Part shown: positions 14,903 through 23,464 of the stretch, in pieces | Position numbering within the stretch: the stretch's first letter is position 1 | How the letters are laid out: every line of letters starts with the position of its first letter | Origin: an uncultured Blautia sp. | GTDB taxonomy: Bacteria; Bacillota; Clostridia; Lachnospirales; Lachnospiraceae | Length of the DNA: 40,870 nucleotides | Assembly (NCBI GenBank): GCA_934408705.1 | Contig: CAKRVL010000016.1 | Coordinates: forward strand, 1-40,870 | Direction of reading: 5' to 3' | The notes under the pieces: generated by a model | What the model saw: only the letters and a program-made list of their open reading frames with translations | Database searches by the model: none | Told to the model about the DNA's origin: nothing | Made by a program: the position numbers and the translations under genes

Positions 14903-16255
14903 TTATAAATATCTTGCATAAATCATCAGCATGGAAATAAGAATTACCAGGATTGTGGCTGGTGCCATTGCCTTACAATATTTTCCCCACTTGATCATAT
15001 GACCGCTTTTAGCTGCTGTTGCGATACCCACTACATTTGCGGAAGCTCCGATAGGAGTTGCGCTTCCACCAATGTCAGTACCCATTGCAAGAGCCCATGC
15101 AAGAATGGAAATATTAATTCCCTGTGCTGCTGCCAGATCGTTAATAACCGGAATCATAGTAGCTGCAAACGGGATATTATCAATAAATGCACTTGCCACC
15201 GCAGATACCCAGATAATGATTGCAATCATAATCTTCAGATTTCCGCCGCTTACCTTACCAATAAATCCTGCAAGAATTGTCAGAATGCCAGTCTGCTCCA
15301 GACCACCTACAACTACAAAAAGTCCTACAAAGAACAACAGTGTTTTGTAATCAACCTTTTTCAGAAGATCTATAGCATCTTTTCCTGAAGTGATCAATGT
15401 GAGGGCTGCAATAAATACACCGATACAGGATACGGTAAGTCCTGTCGCTGAATGTGATACCAGTAAAACAACTGCACAAAGGAAGATCACGCAACTGATG
15501 GTAAAACCTCTCTTACTTACAATAGCCTCTTCCGGATCCGGTAAAGTAGATGGATCTACCTTTCCCGCATTCTCTGTAAGTTCCTTGCGAAAAACAAAGT
15601 AAAAGTAAATTACAACAAGTATCAGTGCTACAACTGCTATCAAACCTGTATTGGTCAGGAAATCTGCAAAGGAAAATCCAAAGGAGGTTCCAATGATAAT
15701 GTTCGGCGGATCTCCACACATAGTAGCAGATCCACCCAGGTTGGCGCAGAAAATTTCTGCAAGGATCATTGGTACCGGGTTAAATTTAAGCAACTGTGAC
15801 AGTTCTACTGTAACTGCTGCCAGGAACAGGATTACGGTAATACTGTCAATAAACATAGCAAGTACAAAGGACAGGAGCATAAATGTGATAAAAATCGGAA
15901 TAATCTGGTATTTAACCAGCTTGGCGATTTTCATACATAACCAGCGGAAAAATCCGGAGTTTGCCATTCCCTCAACCATGATCATCATACCAGCAATGAA
16001 CACGATTGTTTCCCAGTTGATTCCGGCAGAAGCTTCACCTGCTTCACCTGCTGTATGCCAGAATTCCGGTGAGAAAATACTATGTACATTCAAAGTTTCA
16101 ATAATTGCCTGAGGGCTGTGCATACAGATTCCGAATACAAGAATCAGTGTAAGAACAGCACATCCCAGTGTAACGATATGTCTTTCCCAGACTTCTGTGA
16201 TGATCAAAATAAACATTGCCAGGAAAATAATTACTGCTAAAATCTGTGCTATCAT
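14903..16255 (-). CDS. ArsB/NhaD/SLC13-type anion or cation permease
   Basis: A 450-residue protein with about 11-12 membrane segments and the two-repeat architecture of the ion transporter (IT) superfamily. The motifs NLGGSATMCGDPPNIIIG (first half) and FIDNIPFAATMIP plus DIGGSATPIGASANVVGIA (second half) are the paired re-entrant loops of ArsB/NhaD/CitM-type carriers. It probably exchanges Na+ or H+ for an anion, or is an Na+/H+ antiporter; arsenite export is not implied since no ars genes are close. The start overlaps the stop of a 31-residue upstream peptide as ATGA, and GGAGG lies 6 bases upstream within that peptide's last codons. Confidence 0.9.
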   Translation of the reverse strand: MIAQILAVIIFLAMFILIITEVWERHIVTLGCAVLTLILVFGICMHSPQAIIETLNVHSIFSPEFWHTAGEAGEASAGINWETIVFIAGMMIMVEGMANSGFFRWLCMKIAKLVKYQIIPIFITFMLLSFVLAMFIDSITVILFLAAVTVELSQLLKFNPVPMILAEIFCANLGGSATMCGDPPNIIIGTSFGFSFADFLTNTGLIAVVALILVVIYFYFVFRKELTENAGKVDPSTLPDPEEAIVSKRGFTISCVIFLCAVVLLVSHSATGLTVSCIGVFIAALTLITSGKDAIDLLKKVDYKTLLFFVGLFVVVGGLEQTGILTILAGFIGKVSGGNLKIMIAIIIWVSAVASAFIDNIPFAATMIPVINDLAAAQGINISILAWALAMGTDIGGSATPIGASANVVGIATAAKSGHMIKWGKYCKAMAPATILVILISMLMIYARYL

Positions 16256-16347
16256 TTCTTTCCTCCATGACTGTCAAACCATGCCATCCAGATGCCGGCG
16301 GCGATGGCTGCAACAATCATTACTCCTATAAAAATATTAAGTAACAT
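16252..16347 (-). CDS. 31-residue single-pass membrane peptide upstream of the permease
   Basis: A reading frame of 31 codons, too short for usual gene finders, encodes one hydrophobic segment (MLLNIFIGVMIVAAIAAGIW) followed by MAWFDSHGGKK. Its stop overlaps the permease start as ATGA, and its last codons contain the permease ribosome binding site (GGAGG). Its own GGAGG lies 11 bases before the ATG, a long but usable spacing. It may be a small accessory subunit of the permease or a translational coupling peptide. I do not recognise the family. Confidence 0.6.
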   Translation of the reverse strand: MLLNIFIGVMIVAAIAAGIWMAWFDSHGGKK

Positions 16348-16408
16348 ATGGTGTCATACCTCCAATCATATACATTTGTTCACATGGAAAAACAAGCGTA
16401 CATGATTT

Positions 16409-16810
16409 TCAGTGTCTCTGTCCGTCCTGATGATGGATATAACAGATGATAAACCGCCTGCCATCAGTGTCATTCCTGGTGAGCAGACGCTTTTTTGTTT
16501 TATAAAATACGGTATTCGCAAGCAGAACTGCCAGCATGATGAGCACCACGGTTTCCATACCGCTCTTATAACGAAGACGATGGTCCGTCTCCAGTTTTAC
16601 AGACAAGTGACGAAGTCCTGTCAGTTCTTCAGCACTTGTCTGAGCGCTTCTGGAAAGCTCTGGTGAGATCAAAGAAGCGGAGGCCGGTTTCAGATCATAA
16701 ACGTGCATAATATTCTCCGCTTCCATGCCTGCGAAGAATATACATAAAACCGCTACTGTTATGCAGAAAAATAAACAGATGGTACGGCTTACACATTCAT
16801 TTTTTTTCAT
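16409..16810 (-). CDS. Small membrane protein of unknown function
   Basis: A 133-residue protein with two predicted membrane segments: residues about 9-28 (TICLFFCITVAVLCIFFAGM) and about 85-101 (TVVLIMLAVLLANTVFY). Between them is a polar extracellular-looking domain with a helical segment, and the C-terminus is basic and polar (KTKKRLLTRNDTDGRRF). GAGGTGAGG lies 4 bases before the ATG. It lies 61 bases before the 31-residue peptide and the permease, so it may be the first gene of that operon. I do not recognise a family. Confidence 0.65.
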   Translation of the reverse strand: MKKNECVSRTICLFFCITVAVLCIFFAGMEAENIMHVYDLKPASASLISPELSRSAQTSAEELTGLRHLSVKLETDHRLRYKSGMETVVLIMLAVLLANTVFYKTKKRLLTRNDTDGRRFIICYIHHQDGQRH

Positions 16811-16858
16811 TTGGCCTCACCTCGATACCTAAAAAAAATTCGTTTCTATAATAGCAAA

Positions 16859-18352
16859 TTATATATCTTTTTTCAACTTATTTTTTATAGTTATCATTTC
16901 ATTTAAGCCCATTCCTGCAGCGACAAGATAAATGGGTACAAACATAAACAAATATTTCGCACGGCCTTCAAACAGCAATGTATACGCAGACACACCCAGA
17001 ATTATTATTTTCATATAGAGCATAAACATATTGTCGGATTTTACCCTTATTCCAATAAACATAATCGCGCCTAATAACATGAGCCATAATATCTGCTGGA
17101 CCATTGCATAATAACGGTTATTTTCTCTGCCTTCCAAGTAAAGATTCTCAACCCAGGAATCTCCAAATTGTTCTTCTCCACTATAAATCCCTGTTACCGG
17201 GGCAAAACAGCCGTCATCATAATTCTGGTAATTCTTATATGTATAGAAAAACAGATTTCCTCTGATTCCGCGGTCTTTTATACGTTTTATTCCTTCAGCT
17301 TTATTTGCAGCATCCCGTTCCTTTTTCGTAGCAAAGTCATCTGAAAATTTAAGATCCCTCTTATTATAAGTTCCCAGATGCTGATCATTCTGTCCCATCA
17401 TGAAGAAATGCCAGAATCCTCTTTGACATTCCGGATCATCCACAAAACCATTCTTTGCCAGATAACTGTTTTGAGCTTTCGTAATTCCACCGAATACACA
17501 CATAAATACAAGTGCCAGAATACCAAGCTTTTTAAAAAAGACTTTTTTCTCCTGGACCTTCAAGCCTGCAAGCACGATTAAACCTGCGATCAGCAGAATT
17601 CCCCCGGTAAATTTTATGTAACAGCCTATACTGAGAGAAATCGTCCCCAGAATCATCCAGATCATATTTGTTCTTCTGTTCACAAGAACAAACAGAAATG
17701 CTATCAAAAAGAATGCACCATAGTTATCCGTATATGGCATATATGTACGGATTGAAAAATCATATAAAAAAATGCCGATCAGGAAGATAAATAATGTAAT
17801 GCCTTTATTATCCGTTAATTTATAACACATCTGTGCAGCCATAAGAACTGATAAATTGATCAGTATAATGCCAATTACAATTACCGGCTGCCAGTCCTTA
17901 AATACTGCCACAATCCTTGTAAAAATATAAAATATATTTCTATTCATTCTGTAATAATTAAAATACTCTGGTTTGTAAAGCACATGATCATTTACTAATG
18001 AAAGTACTGCCCTGCGGATTGTGCCAAAATCATAACGATATGCTCTTCCCAAATACTGCATAAGGTACAACTGTACCCCAAAGGCAACAGCACTAATGAC
18101 AATCAATATAATGTAGAACTGTTTTTTCCCTATTTCCGGAATTACGCCAGATTTTTTCTGCCCTGCAAATTTATATATAAGCAATAAAATTATAATAACA
18201 CATAATGCCGGTACAAAATTACTATATTCGTATACTCTTCTTCTGAATGCCGCATCTCTATCCAGGCTTATTACCGATAATAATGTATAGCCCCAATACC
18301 CTGCAAAAAATAATCCAAGCAAAATACTTACTTTTTTGCCCAATTTATTCAT
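16859..18352 (-). CDS. Multi-pass membrane protein, probable GT-C fold glycosyltransferase-like
   Basis: A 497-residue protein with about 11-12 membrane segments. A long extracellular loop after the first segments contains YRYDFGTIRRAVLSLVND and YFNYYRMNRNIFYIF, resembling the catalytic-loop region of GT-C (family 39-like) lipid-linked sugar transferases. A second soluble loop (about 300-410) is polar, and LLFEGRAKYLFMFVPIYLVAA near the end is typical of such proteins. Substrate cannot be inferred. The start at 18352 is preferred because AAGGAG lies 7 bases before it. It stands alone between the metQ terminator and the small membrane protein gene. Confidence 0.65.
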   Translation of the reverse strand: MNKLGKKVSILLGLFFAGYWGYTLLSVISLDRDAAFRRRVYEYSNFVPALCVIIILLLIYKFAGQKKSGVIPEIGKKQFYIILIVISAVAFGVQLYLMQYLGRAYRYDFGTIRRAVLSLVNDHVLYKPEYFNYYRMNRNIFYIFTRIVAVFKDWQPVIVIGIILINLSVLMAAQMCYKLTDNKGITLFIFLIGIFLYDFSIRTYMPYTDNYGAFFLIAFLFVLVNRRTNMIWMILGTISLSIGCYIKFTGGILLIAGLIVLAGLKVQEKKVFFKKLGILALVFMCVFGGITKAQNSYLAKNGFVDDPECQRGFWHFFMMGQNDQHLGTYNKRDLKFSDDFATKKERDAANKAEGIKRIKDRGIRGNLFFYTYKNYQNYDDGCFAPVTGIYSGEEQFGDSWVENLYLEGRENNRYYAMVQQILWLMLLGAIMFIGIRVKSDNMFMLYMKIIILGVSAYTLLFEGRAKYLFMFVPIYLVAAGMGLNEMITIKNKLKKDI

Positions 18353-18441
18353 TTCCTCTCTCCTTCTTTTGCCACTCATATCATATCATTATAATCTAAT
18401 TAAATTTCACTGGAATTACTTTTCTATTACAAATTATATAC

Positions 18442-18486
18442 AAAAAACACTATAAAGGAATCCTGTTGGAAATTCACTTTATAGTG
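18442..18486 (-). terminator. Rho-independent terminator after metQ
   Basis: On the minus strand CACTATAAAG (18477-18486) pairs perfectly with CTTTATAGTG (18448-18457), and TTTTTT follows at 18442-18447. It lies 45 bases after the metQ stop and ends the metNIQ transcript. Confidence 0.88.
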
Positions 18487-18530
18487 CCTTTGCTTCTTAC
18501 ATTTTATTCATTATAAGACAGTCTTATTGA

Positions 18531-19427
18531 TTACTCTGCATCTTCAGCTGTGTCTTCTGTTGTAGCTTCTGCTGCATCTTCTGTTGCATCTTCTGTCTCA
18601 GCATCATCACTGTCCTCGAACGGGATAACTGCTCCGTCATATTTCTCGTTGATAAAGTCTTTGATCTCATCAGATTTTAATACGTCTACAAGAGCCTTGA
18701 TCTTATCACTGTTTTCATTTCCCTCTTTTACAGCAATTACGTTTACATATGTTTTTGCAGCTTCAGAATCAGATTTCTCATATGCAAGTGCATCTTTAGA
18801 TACAGAGTAGCCTGCCTGAAGTGCATAGTTTCCATTAAGAACGATATAAGCAGTTTCCTCTGCAACACGTGCTACCTGCTCTGCTGCAAGCTCAACGATT
18901 TCTACGTTGTATGGGTTCTCCTCAATATCGTTTACAGTTGCCTCAAGACCTACACCATCTTTTAAAGTGATGATTCCGTTGTCCTGAAGGAGAAGAAGTG
19001 CTCTTGCCTCATTTGTAGTATCGTTAGGTACTGCGATTGTATCACCATCCTCAATATCGTCAAGGCTGGACTTTGTTCCAGGATAAATTCCAAATGGCTC
19101 GTAGTGGATTCCACCTGCATTCACAAGATGAGTTCCTTTTTCTTTGTTGAAGCTGTCCAGATATGGAATGTGCTGGAAATAGTTTGCATCAAAATCACCG
19201 CTTTCTACTACCTCGTTTGGCTGTACATAATCATCAAATACAGTCACCTCAAGATCATAGCCTTCTTCCTCAAGAAGCGGCTTTGCTGCTTCAAGGATTT
19301 CGGAATGTGGTGTTTCAGAAGCTGCTACTGTAATAGTTTTATCATCATCTGCTGCGAATACAACGGATGTTCCAACGGTTCCAAGTACTAATGCTCCTGT
19401 AAGGGCTGCTGCGATTAATTTTTTCAT
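18531..19427 (-). CDS. metQ: MetQ/NlpA-family substrate-binding protein with an acidic tail
   Basis: This 298-residue protein matches the NlpA/MetQ family: VFDDYVQPNEVVESGDFDAN, FQHIPYLDSFNKEKG, IAVPNDTTNEARALLLLQD and YAYIVLNGNYALQAG-like segments. It should capture methionine or a related amino acid for the MetNI transporter. Residues 1-25 form a signal peptide ending in VVFAADDD, which has no lipobox Cys, although most MetQ proteins in Gram-positive bacteria are lipoproteins; this one may be secreted or signal-peptidase cleaved. The last about 25 residues (DAETEDATEDAAEATTEDTA) form an Asp/Glu/Ala/Thr low-complexity tail. GAGGAGG precedes the ATG. It is the last gene of metNIQ. Confidence 0.9.
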   Translation of the reverse strand: MKKLIAAALTGALVLGTVGTSVVFAADDDKTITVAASETPHSEILEAAKPLLEEEGYDLEVTVFDDYVQPNEVVESGDFDANYFQHIPYLDSFNKEKGTHLVNAGGIHYEPFGIYPGTKSSLDDIEDGDTIAVPNDTTNEARALLLLQDNGIITLKDGVGLEATVNDIEENPYNVEIVELAAEQVARVAEETAYIVLNGNYALQAGYSVSKDALAYEKSDSEAAKTYVNVIAVKEGNENSDKIKALVDVLKSDEIKDFINEKYDGAVIPFEDSDDAETEDATEDAAEATTEDTAEDAE

Positions 19428-19477
19428 AATAGTTTCCTCCTCTTTTTGGAAAAATATATTTATTTTTGTTATTATCT

Positions 19478-20137
19478 CTATTTTCGTTTATCCAGTTTAT
19501 TTGCGATCAGCATACCGATCGTCTGGAAAATCTGTACCAATACTACCAGAAGAATTACAGTTACCAGCATAATATCCGTCTGCCAGCGGTTATATCCGTA
19601 ACGGACTGCGATATCTCCAAGTCCACCTCCTCCTACTGTTCCGGCCATTGCAGAATAACCAAGAATAGTGCCTGTTACAATAGTAGCACCTGAGATCAGG
19701 GAAGTTCTTGCTTCTACAAGAAGAACTCTGAATACAATCTGAAGGTTGCTTGCTCCCATGGCTCTCGCAGCCTCAATAACTCCCGCATCTACTTCATTCA
19801 GAGAAGATTCTACCATTCGCCCGATAAAAGGAATTGCCGCAATAGTAAGGGGTACGATAGTAGCTGTAGTTCCATAGCTTTTTCCCACCAGAAATCTGGT
19901 AAATGGAATGAGCAGGATCAGAAGAATCAAAAATGGAATGCTTCGGAAAATATTAGCTATCACATCCAGGATCTTGTACAATACTGCATTTGGCCGCAGG
20001 CCTTCTTTGTCAGATACCTTCAGAAGAACACCAAGAGGCATTCCAAACACATATCCGAAAAATGTAGAAAACAGTGTCATGTACAATGTTTCACCTACAC
20101 CTGCGATAATCATATCAGTTACTTGCTTTGTCCACAT
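19478..20137 (-). CDS. metI: MetI ABC transporter permease
   Basis: A 219-residue protein with five predicted membrane segments and the MetI family order. The EAA loop is visible as VIEAARAMGASNLQIVFRVL, and the C-terminal AMAGTVGGGGLGDIAVRYGY is strongly conserved in methionine-type importers. It forms the transmembrane channel with the MetN ATPase. The RBS GGGGAGG lies 10 bases before the ATG, overlapping the metN 3' end; only 2 bases separate the genes. The metQ gene follows after 50 bases. Confidence 0.95.
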   Translation of the reverse strand: MWTKQVTDMIIAGVGETLYMTLFSTFFGYVFGMPLGVLLKVSDKEGLRPNAVLYKILDVIANIFRSIPFLILLILLIPFTRFLVGKSYGTTATIVPLTIAAIPFIGRMVESSLNEVDAGVIEAARAMGASNLQIVFRVLLVEARTSLISGATIVTGTILGYSAMAGTVGGGGLGDIAVRYGYNRWQTDIMLVTVILLVVLVQIFQTIGMLIANKLDKRK

Positions 20138-20139
20138 AA

Positions 20140-21159
20140 TCAGTTCGCCTCCCCTATTGCTAGTCCACGTTCTGTAAGAAATTTCTTCATCTCCGGCACA
20201 TGGGTGCTGCCGCTCATAAACTGGAGAATCATCTCTCCTTTCGCTACACCACCTACATTTTTGGTGTCGGCCTTCAGAATATTTACAGGTTCATGGAAGG
20301 TTAATACAAGGTTTGCGATAACCGGTTCGAATGCGGAATTTTCGGAAAATACAATTCGAATGATCTCACCGCTCTGGATTTCCGGCTGAGTCAGCTTCTG
20401 GCTTTCCACCTCGGAACCATTGTCTCGGCTGATCAGTTCTTTGGCCACCTGTGACTTGGGATGATTGAAAATGTCTTCTACCAGCCCCTGTTCCTTTACT
20501 TCACCATCCTTCATGATTGCCACATGGGAACAAATCTCACGAACAACTGACATCTGGTGGGTAATGATCACAATAGTGATTCCAAACTTCTGGTTAATGT
20601 TCTGCAAAAGCTCTAATATAGAGGAAGTAGTCTGGGGATCCAGTGCGCTTGTAGCTTCATCGCAAAGCAGGATCTGCGGATCTGAAGCAAGTGCTCTGGC
20701 AATTGCCACTCTTTGCTTCTGTCCACCAGAGAGCTGTGCCGGATATGCTTTCGCCTTATCAGCCAGTCCTACGATTTCCAGAAGCTCAAGAGCCTTTGCT
20801 CTTGCTTCGGCTTTTTTCTTTCCCTGAATATATAATGGGAAGCAGATATTTTCCAGAACGTTCTTCTGCATAAGAAGATTAAAATGCTGGAAGATCATTC
20901 CTATTTTTTCCCGCTCCTTGCGAAGTTCTTTTGAAGAAAATTCACCTAAAGATTTTCCGTCTATGAGAACGCTTCCCTCAGATGGGACTTCAAGAAAGTT
21001 CATACATCGCACCAGGGTACTTTTTCCTGCGCCAGACATTCCAATGATTCCATAAATATCTCCGGATTCAATGGAGAGGCTTACATTTTTCAGTGCGTGT
21101 ACAGAACCATCTTTTGTCTCGAAGGTTTTGCTCACATTTTGAATAAGTATTGAAGACAT
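20140..21159 (-). CDS. metN: MetN ATPase of methionine-type ABC importer
   Basis: A 339-residue protein with Walker A GMSGAGKST (about 39-47), signature LSGGQKQRVAIARAL and Walker B ILLCDEATSALDP. A C-terminal NIL domain (about 265-339) allosterically binds the transported amino acid in characterised MetN proteins. It powers import of methionine or a related amino acid. It is the first gene of metNIQ; GAGGAAAGAC precedes the ATG. A promoter overlapping a dyad lies upstream at 21207-21251, and the LysR gene lies 145 bases upstream on the same strand. I found no S-box or Met-tRNA leader in the intergenic region. Confidence 0.96.
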   Translation of the reverse strand: MSSILIQNVSKTFETKDGSVHALKNVSLSIESGDIYGIIGMSGAGKSTLVRCMNFLEVPSEGSVLIDGKSLGEFSSKELRKEREKIGMIFQHFNLLMQKNVLENICFPLYIQGKKKAEARAKALELLEIVGLADKAKAYPAQLSGGQKQRVAIARALASDPQILLCDEATSALDPQTTSSILELLQNINQKFGITIVIITHQMSVVREICSHVAIMKDGEVKEQGLVEDIFNHPKSQVAKELISRDNGSEVESQKLTQPEIQSGEIIRIVFSENSAFEPVIANLVLTFHEPVNILKADTKNVGGVAKGEMILQFMSGSTHVPEMKKFLTERGLAIGEAN

Positions 21160-21206
21160 GTCTTTCCTCTTTCCTTGTTTTTGGTTGTTTTATCGTCGAT
21201 AGGGTT

Positions 21207-21251
21207 ACTATAACACATTTCATAAATAAGTGCTAATTCGAAAAAGTTAGC
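21207..21251 (-). promoter_or_regulatory. metNIQ promoter with overlapping dyad, candidate LysR site
   Basis: On the minus strand TTAGCA (21231-21236) and TATAGT (21207-21212) are spaced by 18 bases. The inverted repeat GCTAA (21232-21236) and TTAGC (21247-21251) overlaps the -35, and a second dyad TATAG/CTATA lies just upstream (21259-21275). This layout fits binding by the adjacent LysR-type regulator. No known riboswitch structure is visible in this 145-base gap. Confidence 0.5.
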
Positions 21252-21304
21252 GCCAGTTATAGTTAAAAGCTATAGCCAGACAAGAGGCACCAGCGTGGAC
21301 GGGA

Positions 21305-22216
21305 TTAACGTAATGCCTTATCCTTGTATTTCCCAATCTCTTCCAGGTACTTCTGTCCTAATTTACTGATCGTGGTGCCTTTGCGGGCCAGATAGCCAAT
21401 TGTCATAACCTCGTCGGAATCTAGTTTCACAGCGCAGTAGTCGGAGCCATTAAGTTCTTCGCAGATGATTCCGGAGCACAGGGTATAGCCGTTGAGGCCA
21501 ACCATCAGGTTCAGGAGAGTGGCGCGATCGTTGGCTTTGATGAGACGCTTGTACTCATAGGTGCTCAGAACTTCTTCCGCGAAGTAGAAGGAGTTGTAGG
21601 TGCCTTGCTCAAAGGAGAGGCAGGGGTACTCCCGGAGGTCCTCCAGAGTGATCAGATCACGGTCAGCAAGGGGATGACCTTTCCACATATAGACGTAAAT
21701 ACTGCACTCCAGAATAGGGTGAAATTCCAGGTTAAATTCATGAAAAAGCTTCTCCAGGACTTTGTGATTAAAGTCATTCAGATAAAGGATGCCGATCTCA
21801 CTTTTGAAATCTTTTACGTCAGTGATAATGTCATAAGTTCGGGTTTCATGGACGGCGAATTCGTATTCGTCCATTCCGAACTGTTTTACCATTTCCACAA
21901 AGGCGTTTACCGCAAAGGTGTAGTGTTGCATGGAGACGCTGAATTTCTTCTTGGTGTGCTCCTTGGAAACATATTTCGATTCGATCAGCTCATACTGTTC
22001 TACCACCTGGCGGGCGTAGCCTAAGAATTCCTCTCCTTCAGGGGTTACGGAAATTCCACGGTTGGTCCTGCGAAAAAGCTCTACCCCGATTTCTTCCTCC
22101 AGTTCACGGATTGCCGAAGATAAACTTGGCTGTGATATAAAAAGATTCCGGGCAGCTTCATTCATGGAATTGGAATTTGCCACCATGATCGCATAACGAA
22201 GTTGTGCCAGAGTCAT
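21305..22216 (-). CDS. LysR-type transcriptional regulator
   Basis: A 303-residue protein with an N-terminal winged HTH (MTLAQLRYAIMVANSNSMNE, with SQPSLSSAIRELEEEIG as recognition region) and an effector-binding domain from about residue 90. Length and order match LysR regulators, closest in character to CysB/CysL/MetR-like ones. It is upstream of metNIQ on the same strand, and the intergenic region carries dyads suitable for it, so it probably controls the importer. GGAGG is 7 bases before the ATG, and the start overlaps the end of the DUF4317 gene (ATGA). The effector cannot be read from sequence. Confidence 0.92.
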   Translation of the reverse strand: MTLAQLRYAIMVANSNSMNEAARNLFISQPSLSSAIRELEEEIGVELFRRTNRGISVTPEGEEFLGYARQVVEQYELIESKYVSKEHTKKKFSVSMQHYTFAVNAFVEMVKQFGMDEYEFAVHETRTYDIITDVKDFKSEIGILYLNDFNHKVLEKLFHEFNLEFHPILECSIYVYMWKGHPLADRDLITLEDLREYPCLSFEQGTYNSFYFAEEVLSTYEYKRLIKANDRATLLNLMVGLNGYTLCSGIICEELNGSDYCAVKLDSDEVMTIGYLARKGTTISKLGQKYLEEIGKYKDKALR

Positions 22217-23370
22217 AATAATTCCTCCAGGGAATCGTCACTGCTCTCCCCGCCCATGCTCACGCGAATTCCGTTAATTTCCACATCCTCCATCGGAATC
22301 ACCAGACATTTACGGCCATCAATAATTCTGGTCTCCACCAGTTCTACTTTATCTGGTTCTACATGGATCACTACATCCGGCGTTTTGATCTCGAACTTAC
22401 GAGTGTTAGTGATGTTGGAGGCTACCATAGTGGCTTTTTCGCCTGCAACCACCTCATACTGATTATCAAAGGTTTCCAGTTTCTCATCCTCTACGCCGCA
22501 ATCCTCAAAAAGCCGCTTCACTTCAGACTTAGTGAGCACTACCGGATCTGGAGAGTCCTTCTGAGCTTCAATAATCTCATTCAGCTTCTCATGGATTTCA
22601 ATAACCGTATCATACTGGCAGTCGTCCCCAAGAGTTTCCTCCACCAGCATATTAAAGGAATCACGCTGTCCACCTGCTGAAAGGGGCGCTGTACAGCCAA
22701 ACACTTCATCCACAAAAATGTCGTGAAGCTGCTCTGCATTCTTGGAATAATAGAGCATGCCGTGAATATCAGTGCTTCGGTCGTTGAATAACGGGAAAAG
22801 AAAACCATTCTCCGGCATCTCCACAATCCAGTCACGGATGCGGTCCTGGATCAGATTAGCCTCTGCATTATAGCAAAGTCCCGCCTTGGACAGCTTCACC
22901 GGACAAATGCTGCAAAGAAGGTGCTCGTAAATCTCCTCGGAAGCATCATCCATATCAATTCCATCAGAAGTTCTTCCCGGGATATCGTATACCGCATGTA
23001 CCAGGATTATGTAGTAATTTTCCGGATAGTCATAATTTTCGATAATTTTGTCATAAAAGCTCTCAATTAAAGCATCATCCTTCAGCTTGCTGGCACGTAG
23101 CTTCATCAGGAATTCGTGCTTGCCTCCCTCTCTCTCCTCATTTAAGGGGAATTCCATATTCATCAAATTCTTTCCCAATGTACCGGAAAGGGTTTTCTTG
23201 AATATTTCGAAATATTTGAACATTTCTTCCTCAGAAAGGGAAAGAAACGCTTCTTTCAGCTCTGTTTTTTTGTTTTTCTCAGCATCTACATAACAGCCGC
23301 AAATTCTGGTAATATTGCAATTTGCTGGTGTCAGCTGCTTCTTAATTTCGGAAATTTCTTTTTTGTTCAT
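22213..23370 (-). CDS. DUF4317 domain protein
   Basis: A 385-residue soluble acidic protein beginning MNKKEISEIKKQLTPANCNI, followed by ITRICGCYVDAEK, the typical start of the DUF4317 family found in Lachnospiraceae and related Firmicutes. Its function is unknown. Visible are a Cys pair in the N-terminal region, a middle segment PVKLSKAGLCYN, and a C-terminal beta-rich part (IKTPDVVIHVEPDKVELVET). GGAGG lies 8 bases before the ATG. Its stop overlaps the LysR start as ATGA, so the two are probably co-translated; a functional link to the transporter is not established. Confidence 0.88.
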   Translation of the reverse strand: MNKKEISEIKKQLTPANCNITRICGCYVDAEKNKKTELKEAFLSLSEEEMFKYFEIFKKTLSGTLGKNLMNMEFPLNEEREGGKHEFLMKLRASKLKDDALIESFYDKIIENYDYPENYYIILVHAVYDIPGRTSDGIDMDDASEEIYEHLLCSICPVKLSKAGLCYNAEANLIQDRIRDWIVEMPENGFLFPLFNDRSTDIHGMLYYSKNAEQLHDIFVDEVFGCTAPLSAGGQRDSFNMLVEETLGDDCQYDTVIEIHEKLNEIIEAQKDSPDPVVLTKSEVKRLFEDCGVEDEKLETFDNQYEVVAGEKATMVASNITNTRKFEIKTPDVVIHVEPDKVELVETRIIDGRKCLVIPMEDVEINGIRVSMGGESSDDSLEELL

Positions 23371-23464
23371 ATATATGTCCTCCAGTATTTCAGAAAATAT
23401 TATTAGCTCTGGGATTTCAGCCTTTTTATTTTAGCTTAACACCCCACAAAATTTCAAGAATTAC

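Noticed and set aside
21160..21304. Possible S-box or T-box leader upstream of metN
   Set aside because: No recognisable conserved riboswitch core or terminator/antiterminator pair; only short dyads and a promoter.
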